DNA of 64,000 bases from Neofusicoccum parvum (Eukaryota > Ascomycota > Dothideomycetes > Botryosphaeriales > Botryosphaeriaceae). Shown here piece by piece: positions 12,203 through 22,145 of this stretch (its first letter is position 1; the number at the start of each line of letters is the position of its first letter). The stretch lies in NCBI GenBank assembly GCA_020912385.1, contig CP087211.1, forward strand, positions 1,426,001-1,490,000, given 5' to 3'. The position numbers and the translations under genes were made by a program. The notes under the pieces are model-generated. The model was given only the letters and a program-made list of their open reading frames with translations. It did no database searches and was not told the origin of the DNA.

Positions 12203-13239
12203 ATGAACTCGGCACGGCAGGCTGCTGACGCCGTCGTCAAGGTTGAAAAGCGCCTGGAAGAGCGCTTGACCTTGTTATGGCATGAGATTCAGCCGTGGCA
12301 GCAGGACAACCACTACATCCACAGCGGCTACCGCCCGGCGTCCTACTCGTACCGCAAGTCGGTGAAGAGCCTGGGCTATCTGCACAATGAGACCGTCAAC
12401 GTCTACACCCACCTGCTGGGCTCCGTGGTGGCCGTCGTCACCAGCCTGGTCTTCTACCGCGCCATCAGGCTGCGCTACAACACCGCCACCCACGAGGACA
12501 TTGTCATGTTCGGCTGCTTCTTCGCCGGTGCTGCCGCCTGCCTGGGCCTGAGCGCCACCTTCCACCTGACGAGCAACCACTCGCCGCAGGTCCAGAAGTT
12601 TGGAAACAAGCTGGACTACATGGGCATCGTGTTCCTGATCTGGGGCAGCTTCGTTCCCAGTGTCTACTACGGCCTTCTGGAGCATCCGAGCTACGTGCGG
12701 TTCTACTGGGTCATGGTGTGTCCGTCGAACAGCTTGGCAGGATGGGCATGGCTGACAAGTGCCCAGATCACGACCAATGGCATCGCATGTGCAACTGCTT
12801 CCGCCCTGGACAAGTTCCGGTCTCCCGCGTTCCGTCCCATCCGCGCCGCCATGTTTGTGGCGCTTGGCCTTTCAGCCATTTTCCCCGTCGTGAGCGGGTT
12901 GAAGCTCTACGGTCTCCGAGCGTTGAAGGAAAGGATCGCCCTCGACTGGCTGGTCGCGCATGGGCTTATGTATATCATTGGCGCTGCCATCTATGCTGTA
13001 CGATCTCCCGCTGCTCGGATCGATGTTCATGCGCTAACGAATTCCAGCTGCGATTTCCCGAACGCATTTGGCCGGGGCGCTTTGACATTTGGGGGAGCTC
13101 TCACCAGATCTTCCACGTTCTGGTGCTGTGCGCTGCAGCAACCCACTTCGTGGGCTTGATCAAAGCTTTTGACTTCCAGCACAGCCAGCCCTATGTCCAA
13201 GAGGACCGCCTGCACTTGCTGGATATTCCTTGGCTCTGA
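12203..13239 (+). CDS. PAQR / adiponectin-receptor-like (haemolysin III family) membrane protein
   Basis: Related to yeast Izh proteins and animal AdipoRs: seven-span membrane proteins linked to zinc and sterol homeostasis. Exons 12203-12715, 12767-12997 and 13048-13239 give 311 residues. The introns (51 and 50 nt) have GTGTGT and GTACGA donors and GCTGAC and GCTAACG branch sites. Visible PAQR motifs: NETVNVYTHLLG before the first span, SATFHLTSNH, NKLDYMGI, PIRAAMFVALGLSAIFP, and after the second intron RIWPGRFDIWGSSHQIFH with the HxxxH pair. These carry the putative metal-binding Ser/His/Asp/His set. The length is normal for fungal members. The intron 2 junction restores the PERxxPGxFD motif exactly. 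Confidence 0.93.
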
Positions 13240-14335
13240 AGCCAAGCCAGCCGCTTGAGCTACGGTAGCATCACAGGTGGTACCAATGCTGCACCCGGAC
13301 CTCGTAACGCGAAAATAGGAGTGTGTGGCCGGACTCGTGTGTCGCTGAGACATCTGCCGGTGGTCTCAGTGCAGAATAGAGAGAGTGGTGGGAGAACGGT
13401 ATTTAGAGGAACCGTCGCCAAGGCTAGACATGGCAGCGGTCGGATAGAAGACGCGAATAGAACAAGACATGAATAGAAGCCGACGGTGGATTTAGCAGGA
13501 GAGGGGAAACGTCGGCAATGCTGTGGTCAATGCGACTGGTGCCCCTTGGTCCATGGGGCATCATGTTCTCGACCTGTTCTCCGCCGCGGCTCCCTTTCAT
13601 CTCCGAGCGTCGAGGCCTCCTCCGCAACAGCCGACGGTCCGGTGCGTAGGGCTGGCTGGCAATCCCCCAGGTCGACGCCATCAGCCCAACCTGTGGAATG
13701 CCAGCCTGAATGACGACGTGAGTGCCCACCAGCTGCGTCACACTTCAGCTCCGTCCTTGGCGCCACGCGTGGCAGCCAACCTCGTACAGCCGGCTGACGG
13801 AAACAACGCCGAGCGGGACTAACCGCCAGCCACGGCAACGGCGGGTGGCCGCAGGCCGATGCTGGGCTTCCTGCAAACAAGCATCAGGAGAAGCAGCCAA
13901 TCTCGCTCCTGGCGGTGGCGCTCCGGGAGAGGCTGTGCCATGGCAGCAGAGCCGCTGTGCCTCTCCCGACACCACCGGCCAGGCCGTGTCTGCAGGCCAA
14001 CGGCTGGCCGGTGCCAAAGGAATTACTGTTTCTCCTGTCTCATCCTCCCCTATTCCCTAGCCCTTTTCCGTTTATTCGCTCGCACGCCTCCGCCTTTACG
14101 AGATTAGCCCGATGGCAGGCAGGGATGCCAGCCCGCACAACCCTGCAGCTGATCATCGACGTGGACCCGGCCCACACCACATCAGGTTTCTATTTATTCA
14201 CTTCAGGCCCTCGCTCTCCCATCCCGCTCTCCTTCATCCTCCAACGGTCTCCTCTCTCTCAGCGGTCGATTCTCACCGCAGTCTCTCGTTCATATTACCA
14301 ACCCAACACTCGTTAATACCTTAATACATTGCACC
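13240..14335. other. intergenic; promoter of the GH17 gene
   Basis: About 1.1 kb. Its last 300 bases (14040-14335) become strongly pyrimidine-rich, as in promoter/5' UTR regions of highly expressed fungal genes. No gene recognised. Confidence 0.5.
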
Positions 14336-15220
14336 ATGAAGTTCACCACCTCCGCCGCCCTCCTCGCTGGCGCCATCCCCGCGGCCAGCGCCCTCCGCAA
14401 GGGCTTCAACGTTGGCGCCCAGAACGCCGACGGGTCGTGCAAGACCCAGGCGCAGTGGGCGCAGGACTTCAAGGGCATGAAGAACCTGCCCGGCAACTTC
14501 GTGGACGTGCGCGTGTACGCGGCGTCGGACTGCAACACGCTCGACCTGGCCGTGCCGGCGGCGCAGGCTGCCGGCGTGCAGCTGCTGGTGGGCATCTGGA
14601 CCGAGGACGACGCGCACTACAGCGCCGAGAAGGCGGCGCTCGAGGCGGCCATCACCAAGTACGGCGTCAGCTGGATCTCGGCCGTGTCGGTCGGCAGCGA
14701 GGACCTGTACCGCGGCGACACCCAGGCGTGGCGCCTGGCCGAGCAGGTGTACGACGTGCGCGGCATGATCAGCCAGGACAAGTACGGCGGCAAGGGCATC
14801 TGGGTCGGCCACGTCGACACGTACAACGCGTGGAACGCCTCGTCGGCCGACCTCATCCAGGCCGTCGACTTCGTCGGCGTCGACGCCTACCCCTACTGGC
14901 AGGGCGTGACGCCCGACCAGGCCAAGGCCACCTTCCAGACCGCCCTCGACGAGACCCAGAACTTCATCAACCAGTACAACCCCGCCGCCAAGCTCTGGAT
15001 CACCGAGACCGGCTGGCCCGTCGCCGGCCCCGACTTCGGCAACAGCAAGGCCAACACCGCCAACGCCAAGATCTTCTGGGACGAGGTGCTGTGCGAGTTC
15101 GCCAACAAGTACTCCACCTGGTGGTACACCCTCCACGACACCTCCACCGAGGCCCAGGACTTCGGCGTCGTCGACGACAACTTCGGCGCCCTCTTCGACC
15201 TCAACTGCCCCAGCTCGTAA
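14336..15220 (+). CDS. secreted glycoside hydrolase family 17 (beta-1,3-glucanase/transglucosylase type)
   Basis: GH17 enzymes cleave or remodel beta-1,3-glucan in the fungal wall. The intronless frame encodes 294 residues. A signal peptide is evident at residues 1-19 (MKFTTSAALLAGAIPAASA). The catalytic pair is visible: SVGSED with acid/base Glu122 and WITETGWP with nucleophile Glu224. VGSE in place of VGNE is common in fungal members. There is no Ser/Thr-rich stalk or GPI signal; the protein ends NCPSS, so it is probably a soluble secreted or wall-trapped enzyme. Codon use is strongly GC-biased, suggesting high expression. The 303-codon frame in another phase is a shadow. Confidence 0.93.
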   Translation: MKFTTSAALLAGAIPAASALRKGFNVGAQNADGSCKTQAQWAQDFKGMKNLPGNFVDVRVYAASDCNTLDLAVPAAQAAGVQLLVGIWTEDDAHYSAEKAALEAAITKYGVSWISAVSVGSEDLYRGDTQAWRLAEQVYDVRGMISQDKYGGKGIWVGHVDTYNAWNASSADLIQAVDFVGVDAYPYWQGVTPDQAKATFQTALDETQNFINQYNPAAKLWITETGWPVAGPDFGNSKANTANAKIFWDEVLCEFANKYSTWWYTLHDTSTEAQDFGVVDDNFGALFDLNCPSS

Positions 15221-15845
15221 GGGGCTCGGTCGGACGTTAATGCATGGCGGAATGTGTTTGGGAAACAGGACATGCTTTTAGAGAGGGACTGGGCATGTGT
15301 GAATGATTGGGACACCAATTGTGCGATCGCGGGAGACGTTAATGCGTAATCGCCGACAAACTTCAAGCTTCAATGTAAATATTTTGACACCAATGACTGT
15401 GCCGATGACTGCGTGAGACGATGATGATGAAGTCGTGTGTTTAGTCTGCTGTTCCACACGCCAGGGATCGACAACTCTATCCAAAATATGCTTATCCCAT
15501 TTGACTCGGAGCACCACAGCCAATCCACCAGACAGGCTTTCATGTCACTGATAACGCACTGATCATTTCTTTACACCATTACTGGCAACCCAGAGCGCAC
15601 GACATCAAGCCTCAAGCGGCGGCAAGCAAAATACAGGATTATCGGGCAGCTCTATTCATTCTATTCGAACATGGAAAGTAGTACGTGATGCGCGGCCCAG
15701 CCATCGCCTATGCCAACAAGCCCTTCTCCACCGTGGGCAATTCGTGAAGTACGTTCATCTTTTTGGTCTCCCATCTCTCCACACTGATTACAAGTTTCAT
15801 AGACAAGGGGGTGAAGGAAAAACACACGAGGGAAAGATAGACACA
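15221..15845. other. 3' UTR region between convergent genes
   Basis: 625 bases between the convergent GH17 and GPHR genes. Contains only short chance frames; presumably two 3' UTRs. Confidence 0.55.
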
Positions 15846-17531
15846 TCAACTCATCTTCCCCATCTCCACATCGGCCTCGGCGTAATCGTCATCCACATCG
15901 CCCCAATCACCCATCCGCACCTTCTTCCCCAACCACACGCCCAGCCCGGACACGACGCACGCGGCCAGGAACCAGCCCTCGAACCAGCGCTCCACGAAGC
16001 CGGGCTCGAGCGGGGCGCCCAGGGCCTCGGTGATGACGCCGCGGTACTCGGGCGGCAGGTTGCTGCGCAGCAGCAGGGCCGAGCTGATGACGTAGGTCGC
16101 GCTGATCTGGGAGACGATGAGGGCGATGTTGGACTGGGCGTGCTGGAGCAGGCTCGGCGCCAGCCGCGTGAAGAGCAGGAACGTCTGCAGCACGCTGTTG
16201 AACGAGGCCAGCAGCATGACGCCCGCCAGCAGGAACGAGATCTGCCGCGACCACGCTGCGCGGTCCAGCGAGGGGTCCCAGTGCTTGGCGAGGAGCGCGA
16301 GGATGTTGTTGATGGGGTCGCTGTTCGAGAAGTTGGTGCCGGGCGAGTGGAAGCGGCGGAAGGTGGTGAGCGTCGTCGCGCCGATGCGGTACAGGCAGTA
16401 GATGGAGAAGATGTACGAGAAGAGGTTGAGCAGGTGGCCCACCGCCGTCTTGGACCGCAGCTGCGCCTGCCGTCGGTTCTGCAGAGCCAGGAGCGAGTTG
16501 GACAGCCCGGCCGCCATCGTCTCGAGCCCCGAGATCTCAAGCTGGAGCCCCTGTCGCTCCTGGTGCTCCGCGTTTCCACGGATCGTGCCGATGACTCGCG
16601 TCATGAAGCCCTCTTGCGGGTTCTCGGACAGCCGGCGCTGCACGGCCCGCAACCGGCTCTGCTTCGCCAGCAGCATGTCGTTCGTTGCGTCAAGGCCGAC
16701 CTGCTTGCGCGCAATGTCGGCCTCTGTGATCTGCAGTGGATGGTGTCAGTGACGGGGTTCCTTGCACTTCGGACGCCTGTTTCACAATGCGTGGCAGAAA
16801 CGTACCATCTTTTGTTTGACCCCAAAGTTTTGCCACAGCGAACTGACGGCCGCAAAGCCTGCGAGACTGGCCATCAGGCTGACGCCAATAACGCCTATCC
16901 TCTCCAGACACCCCTCGCTGAAGCTGTGCTTGTTCACGTAGCTCTTCTCGTGCAGGTAGCTGCCCAGCAAACCTTCGCCCAGCCACCAGAATCCCAACAG
17001 CCACAGCGACATTCCAATGCCCTCCATCAGCCACGCAACCTTGACCCTCCCCTTGCCCGCATCCGTGAAGCTCCACCCCCCGGCGGAGATGACCGAGTGG
17101 ATCTCGAGCGCCGGCGTGACCAGTATCAGGAGGACGAGCAGCAGCGAGAGCGTCGCTCGGAGGGCCAGGCCGCGGGCCTGCGGGTTGACCGAGTTGGTGA
17201 TCTCGCAGAGGATGAGCTCGACCAGCACGACGCTCAGGGCGACGTTGGTCGAGAAGACGAGCCCGGCCACGCGCTGCACCGACGGCGCGCCGGGCCTCCG
17301 CCGCCACGGCTCGCGGAAGGCGACGGCGGCGGTGGGCGAGTGCGACTCGTGCAGCAGCGACGACGGCGGCGGCTTGGAGCCCGACAGCAGCGGGAACAGG
17401 CGGTAGTGCACGCCCAGCGCGGCTATGACGAAGGTTGCGATGAACGGCAGGCACGCGAAGAAGGTGCTCGATGCCGAGCGGCGCATGTAGTCGGGAGTGC
17501 AGTCATCGCAGTCGTCGGCGGAGGGCAGCAT
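15846..17531 (-). CDS. Golgi pH regulator / GPR89-type membrane protein
   Basis: Two exons, 17531-16806 and 16730-15846, joined across a 75-nt intron (GTACGT donor) in phase 0, give 536 residues. The family (GPHR, GPR89, plant GTG1/2) are multi-span proteins of Golgi/ER membranes implicated in anion conductance and organelle acidification. Several hydrophobic spans are visible in the N-terminal half (FFACLPFIATFVIAALGVHY, FSTNVALSVVLVELILCEIT, ATLSLLLVLLILV), then a cytosolic coiled segment (LLAKQSRLRAVQRRL), and the conserved C-terminal region (GHLLNLFSYIFSIYCLYRI, DRAAWSRQISFLLAGVMLL, LLLRSNLPPEYR). The acidic tail ends MGKMS. A start 57 nt further upstream is possible, but its Arg-rich leader looks less natural. 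Confidence 0.88.
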
Positions 17532-18260
17532 GGGTTGGAGCGTGCGAGGGCGACGGCGACGGCGGGCGAGCGAGAGGCGGGCGTGCAATCAGCGCGGGTC
17601 GAGGGTGCGGACGCGGAGACGGGTGCGGTTGCGGTTGCGAGGAGGCAGCCGGTGCTCGGTGGAAGGGGCGATGGCGAGCATTACATGGGCGTCAAAGTGA
17701 AAGGGATCGGCGTTGAAGGGCGGCTGTCGCAGCTCATGGATTGACCTTGCATCACCGCCCGAGGCGGAGTCTCCGGACGCGCAACACTCGCCGTGGCCCC
17801 AGCCACACAGCCCACCCCCGGCCAAGCTGCAAGGGCTGGCTGAAATTGCCCAATTGCGATGCGCGACGCCACTCTCGCTCGACGACGCAAGCACATCTAC
17901 TGCTGCTGCTCCTCGTCGACGTTGTCCCGCACACGCGTTGCGCGCACTGCTGCATTAGCGCTGTCTCTCATGCACGATCGCTTCGGCTCGACCCGGCCGC
18001 GCCTCGACGTCGGCGGTGCCCCGGAATGGTATGCAGCGATGGACATGTAGAAACGGAAATCGTTGCGGGCTCCACATTTTGGTGATCTCTCTTCCTATAG
18101 CAACCCTGTCATTTCAAAGATGCTGCGGCGTAGATCAGCGCCGGGCCACTGTAGCAACTGTCACAACACCCACACCACCGCCGTTGAGGCTTTCGTCCGG
18201 GCGAGCTTTGTAGTTGCCTACGAGGTCGGTTCGGGCAGTATTGCATCACGTGCCTACCTT
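17532..18260. other. intergenic upstream of the GPHR gene
   Basis: About 730 bases, GC-rich near the gene and more mixed beyond 18000. No coding motif seen. Confidence 0.5.
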
Positions 18261-18347
18261 CATGGGCAGTTGGAGCATTCATCCGGACGTGGTTGACATT
18301 CCTTTCACTGCACATCTGCGTCCGGACGAATGCTTCAACTACCCATG
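18261..18347. mobile_element. 87-bp MITE-like inverted-repeat element, copy A
   Basis: The terminal inverted repeats are 18261-18289 and 18319-18347, with 26 of 29 positions complementary, around a 29-bp centre. Consensus start CATGGGYAGTTGRAGCATTC, inner end TCCGGACG. The same termini form the element at 8859-8943. A 16-base sequence resembling the inner half (TCCGGACGAATCCTTC) recurs near 18403-18418, possibly a remnant of another copy. Confidence 0.7.
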
Positions 18348-18631
18348 TGTAAAAGGGACGCGTTGCAATTCTATCTGAACTGACCTCGTGCTCCACTTCC
18401 ATTTCCGGACGAATCCTTCGGCGGCCTATGCATAGCTGCCTCAGCCACACTGTTGTACGGCACCAGTCCGACTGGCGCAGCTCCAGGAGAATGGATATGG
18501 TAGGTAAGTCATGTCCATTCTCTAAGTACCCTACCAGTGCAGGATAACTAGCTATGCTCCTGCTACTACTAAGCCAGGTGCTATGTCGGGGAGATCCGAG
18601 CAGTCCAGATCGATCCGGATAGACCATGACA

Positions 18632-18777
18632 CCGACCGTGATCCGCAACGGTCAAAACGAAGCTCACGTTACTCCTGACAGAACAGACTATCACAGGAGA
18701 AGGCTCTAAGCAAAAAGAGAGCGCCAACCCGGGATCGAACTGGGGACATCGGGATGACTGCGAGATAACTAGAATCC
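18632..18777 (-). repeat. inverted duplicate of the tRNA-Cys 3' half plus flank (left arm)
   Basis: This 146-bp segment is the reverse complement of 18918-19063 with about four mismatches. It carries the 3' half of the tRNA gene from the anticodon loop to the discriminator, the T-run terminator and about 88 bp of downstream flank. It lacks the tRNA 5' half, so it is a truncated tRNA pseudocopy. Differences include a T-stem change that breaks one pair. Its flank continues to match well beyond the tRNA, so it arose by segmental inverted duplication. Confidence 0.85.
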
Positions 18778-18890
18778 GACATCCACTACGTAGTAAATCC
18801 GTTCTATCGTAGAACGTCTGGAACGAAAGACGTCGAGAAAACTTTTGCTTTGGATACAGATTGGGAAAAAACCAACATTTTACCTATCAA
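18778..18890. other. spacer between the inverted arms, 5' flank of tRNA-Cys
   Basis: Unique sequence between the left arm and the tRNA; contains no gene. Confidence 0.5.
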
Positions 18891-18975
18891 GCGTCAATAG
18901 CTCAGCGGTAGAGCGTAGGATTGCAGTTATCTCGCAGTCATCCCGAGGTCCCCGGTTCGATCCCGGGTTGGCGCT
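18891..18975 (+). tRNA. tRNA-Cys(GCA), probable 13-nt intron
   Basis: The acceptor GCGTCAA pairs with TTGGCGC (one G-U), the discriminator is T as expected for Cys, the D stem is GCTC/GAGC and the T arm is CCCGG-TTCGATC-CCGGG. The anticodon stem TAGGA faces TCCCG (one A-C mismatch, one G-U) and the loop reads TT-GCA-G. A 13-nt insert after base 37 fits the tRNA intron site and leaves 72 nt. A T5 terminator follows within 10 bases. The imperfect anticodon stem leaves some doubt about function. Confidence 0.75.
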
Positions 18976-19063
18976 CTCTTTTTGCTTAGAGCCTTCTCCT
19001 GTGATAGTCTGTTCTGTCAGGAGTAACGTGAGCTTCGTTTTGACCGTTGCGGATCACGGTCGG
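18918..19063 (+). repeat. inverted repeat right arm (tRNA-Cys 3' half and flank)
   Basis: Partner of 18632-18777. The arms end inside the anticodon loop on one side and 88 bp past the tRNA on the other. The 140-bp spacer includes the tRNA 5' half. Transcription through both arms could form a long hairpin. Confidence 0.85.
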
Positions 19064-19216
19064 ACTGGCCGTCGACTGGGGGAACAAGCAGCCGACTAGC
19101 CCACCCCTCGTCCTCAGAACTACTCAACACCACCAATCATAGATTTACGATTATCTAGTTCCTAATAAAGCAGTCTATTTGCGAGCCTGCAAATCGACTG
19201 TCAATTATTTGCCATC

Positions 19217-19773
19217 GTGCTAAAACACTATTCAGGTCGCAAAGCAAAACTTCGCCTCTCGTGCCAGAAGGATGATGGATCGTGGACCCCTTCGAAGAAT
19301 GAGAATGCCGGAGCGAAGGAGACCCAGCAGCTAAAGGCGATCCGTCTCGCCGAATACGAGCGGGACGCCCCGAAACCCTCAGAGAACCCGAACAACAAGC
19401 TCAACGATCTCCTGCAGGGAACGATGCTCCCCGAAGGCATCCTGAAGGACCACGAGATTACGATCGCGGGCACGCCTAGCTACTTTGCGTCCCAGAAGAA
19501 CTTCGCCAATTGGCTTAAGAACTTAAGAGCCAAGGTGCACATGAATCTGCAGAAGACTACGACGCACGTAGTGCAGGGCAAGGGAGTAACGCAGTCACAT
19601 ACAGTCATGAAAGCCGCAAAGAACCGCAACCATGTCATGATTCTGTCCGAAGAGGCTACTTTCGGGTGGCCAAGGCCATGGTTGACGACGCCCACGATGA
19701 CGCGGAGACCCCGACACCAAAGACCCCGAAAAGGAAACCTACGCTCACGGATTTGGAGCAACGGGTCGGATAA
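19217..19773 (+). pseudogene. BRCT-like protein fragment with a frameshift
   Basis: The first frame encodes a basic N-terminal stretch, then a BRCT-like block (ITIAGTPSYFASQKNFANWL, KTTTHVVQGKG, SHTVMKAAKN) that fits the phosphopeptide/DNA-repair BRCT fold in outline. At about 19651-19662 the coding signal moves to another frame, which continues as YFRVAKAMVDDAHDDAETP, a Pro/Thr/Lys-rich tail, and TAA at 19771-19773. Restoring one base would join the two, so a single-base deletion (or an assembly error) is likely. No convincing start or upstream domain is present. I read it as a decayed gene fragment beside the duplicated tRNA. The BRCT assignment is by pattern only. Confidence 0.45.
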
Positions 19774-20306
19774 TGCTCCATGATTATGCCTGTAATCACC
19801 TAATCTGCTAAGCCCACCAATCCGAGAAAGCACACAAGACATGGTTGCAGATTATTACAGCAATTACCACAAGGTACGTTCATGATAAGGGGTCGAAAGC
19901 ATCCATTACAACAGCTATATTCACCTCTCACTATCAATCCGGAAACAGTGCAAGGTAGTCTCTCAGACACAGCTCCAGCTTCATATCCTCTTTTTCAATT
20001 CCGAATCGTAACATGCTCTTTTGGGTATCTGTTCGATCTAACGCCATGTAAAACAAGCCGAGAAGATCATACTGGCCATAAGCTGTAATACAAACAAGAA
20101 TCATGCTGCAGGAAAAGAAGCAACGCCAGGGATCATTACATCAGAATCGGTAAAAGAAGCAATTAAGAAGGAGAAAAAGAAAAGCATTATTTCAAACTTT
20201 GAAGGAATAGGGGAAAAGAAAACATGAAAGGCGTCCAACCGTCCAGGAGGCCGTGAGAATGCCGTGAAACCTGTCTCCTTTCCGGACCACGTAGCTGATC
20301 TCCATA
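19774..20306. other. intergenic, 3' region of the transporter
   Basis: About 530 bases, AT-richer than its surroundings; no gene recognised. Confidence 0.5.
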
Positions 20307-22145
20307 TCACGGGAGCAGCAAATCCGTCCTCCTCCGCGACAGCCCCTTGTTCAGACGCTCCTGGATCTGCGCCTGCTGCGCCTGCTGCATCTGCTCGGGG
20401 AGGTTCATGTTGCTCGCGAAAGGCGTGCGCATGAACGGCGTGGGCGCCGGGGCATGCTGGCCCTCGTACGGCTCCTCGTTGTCGAGCTCTATGACGACAC
20501 GCTCCCTGCGGCGGTCGCCGCGCGTCTGGCCGTGCTGGGGCGTCTCCTTGAAGCCGCCCTCGTCGCGGTCCTCCTGCTTCTGCGGCCACAGGATCTGGCG
20601 CGTCACGACGGCGCGGATCTGCATGAAGACGACGAAGAACCAGGTCAGGATCAGGCCGATGGTCAGCACGCAGCCGACGACGTTGATGGCGTGGTTGTTG
20701 TTGAGCGCCTTGGCCACGGCGAAGGTGGCCGTCGTGAGCGCCGTGTTCGGGAAGATGAACGAGTACCACGTCATCGCGAAGTCCATCTTGCGGCGAGTGG
20801 CCGGGCTGGCGTGGGCGCCGACGGAGACGAAGAAGAACCAAAGGGCCAGACCCCATAGCCAGATTCCGACCCAGTTGGCGAGGATCTTGCTGATCTGTGC
20901 CGCGAGCTGACCGTCGCCCATGAAGTCATCTGGCACGCAGCTGGGAAGGACTTGGCCCATGCTGATTATACCGGCGATGGTGAAGCCCGATGGACCAACG
21001 CTAATGAACATACCGGGACGGAGAGACTCTCGTGGGAGCTTTTGTGTCATCAGTCTGTAGAGAAAGGCAGCGTAGATCATGAGCGAGACCATGAAGCCGA
21101 TGCCCTGCAGAACGACCCCACCGACGATGATGTCAAGCGAGCGGTCTGCGGCAGTTTTCTTTGCCAAGTTTCCAGCATGCGGACCCACAATCAGAAGAGG
21201 GTAAGCAGGGAAGATCCACACCGGAGTCATTTGAGAAATGGTAAAAGTTTGGGTGGACCACCTGGTCAAGTGTCAGTGGATCGATACGGACCACGGGGCA
21301 GCAATAGAAACAGGGCACGGAGCAAGGAACTTACATGATGAGATAAATGCCACAGGAAAAAATAATGGCCATCCCACAATAGATCCAATACAGAACGACC
21401 ATGGCGTCTTCAAGCCAAGATCCTGTGAAGTCCACTCCATACTGCGAGATGTTGAGGAGGATGGTCCCAAAACTGATGATCGATGCCGGTATGAACAGAG
21501 ATTCGGTTGGATGAAGAAAACTAGCCCGGAAGGTCGAAGGATATAGGTAGAAGCGCAGGCCTATGCCGGCACAGTTGAAGAGAAAGAGTGCAATGTTGAG
21601 GAGAAAGAAGATGCAGCCAATCGCATACAGGCCGTTGAAACGGAAGGGCACTGCAAGGTGAAGTTAGTCTTGTGCGAGCGTACTTGCAAACAAAGCTAGC
21701 TAGTCATTGCACGAGCCAGTCCTGAACAAACACCTCAGAACGAATGCGGGGCCCACGAACCGTTGTGCAGCACATTGGCAATTCCTCCAGTCGCCATCGT
21801 CATGGTAAACCAAGTCCAGGTGAAGTGCCGAATGCGTTCTTTCAGAGCCAGCCGGTGTGGTTCTTCCTTCTCGTTCCACTCCTTCTCCTTCTCCTTCGTG
21901 TCCGTGCCATTTTGTAGCGACATTGGGGTTGAGCCGCCGTTCTGGTCCTCCCAGTGCACAGTGGAGCCTCGGTGGCCGTTGGTGGGTGCGGAAGGCGACT
22001 TGGACGAGGCCGAGTGCTCGGACGAGCTCGAGGACCGGGGCGAGGTGGTGAAGACGAAGGGATTGGCCGTGGGATTGGCAGACCGCACCGAGCCCGGGCT
22101 CGGAGTGTCGTCAATGTCGTAGGGGCGCGACGAGGACTCAGCCAT
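20307..22145 (-). CDS. C4-dicarboxylate (malate) transporter, TDT/Mae1 family
   Basis: Members move malate or related dicarboxylates, or sulfite for Ssu1, across the plasma membrane with about ten spans. Exons 22145-21761, 21650-21335 and 21261-20307 join across 110- and 73-nt introns in correct phase, giving 551 residues. The junctions rebuild [17 protein letters not shown] and [17 protein letters not shown]. The N-terminal 95 residues are Ser/Thr-rich and cytosolic. The first span carries the family signature [20 protein letters not shown], and [20 protein letters not shown] and [12 protein letters not shown] follow. The C-terminal 90 residues are charged and Gln-rich ([18 protein letters not shown]). 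The motif set looks nearer to Mae1 than to Ssu1; the substrate is inferred. A start at 22214 would add 23 residues. Confidence 0.85.

Noticed and set aside
14329..15240. 303-codon frame overlapping the GH17 gene in another phase
   Set aside because: Arg-rich shadow of a highly GC3-biased gene; the GH17 frame has the signal peptide and catalytic residues.
15744..17744. 666-codon plus-strand frame opposite the GPHR gene
   Set aside because: It is the antisense shadow of GC-rich coding DNA: Arg/Gln/Ala-rich, no motifs, while the minus-strand frame has clear membrane spans and splice sites.
18181..18650. 179-codon minus-strand frame near the MITE and tRNA repeat
   Set aside because: It runs through the inverted-repeat element and the duplicated flank, with no recognisable domain; most likely chance.
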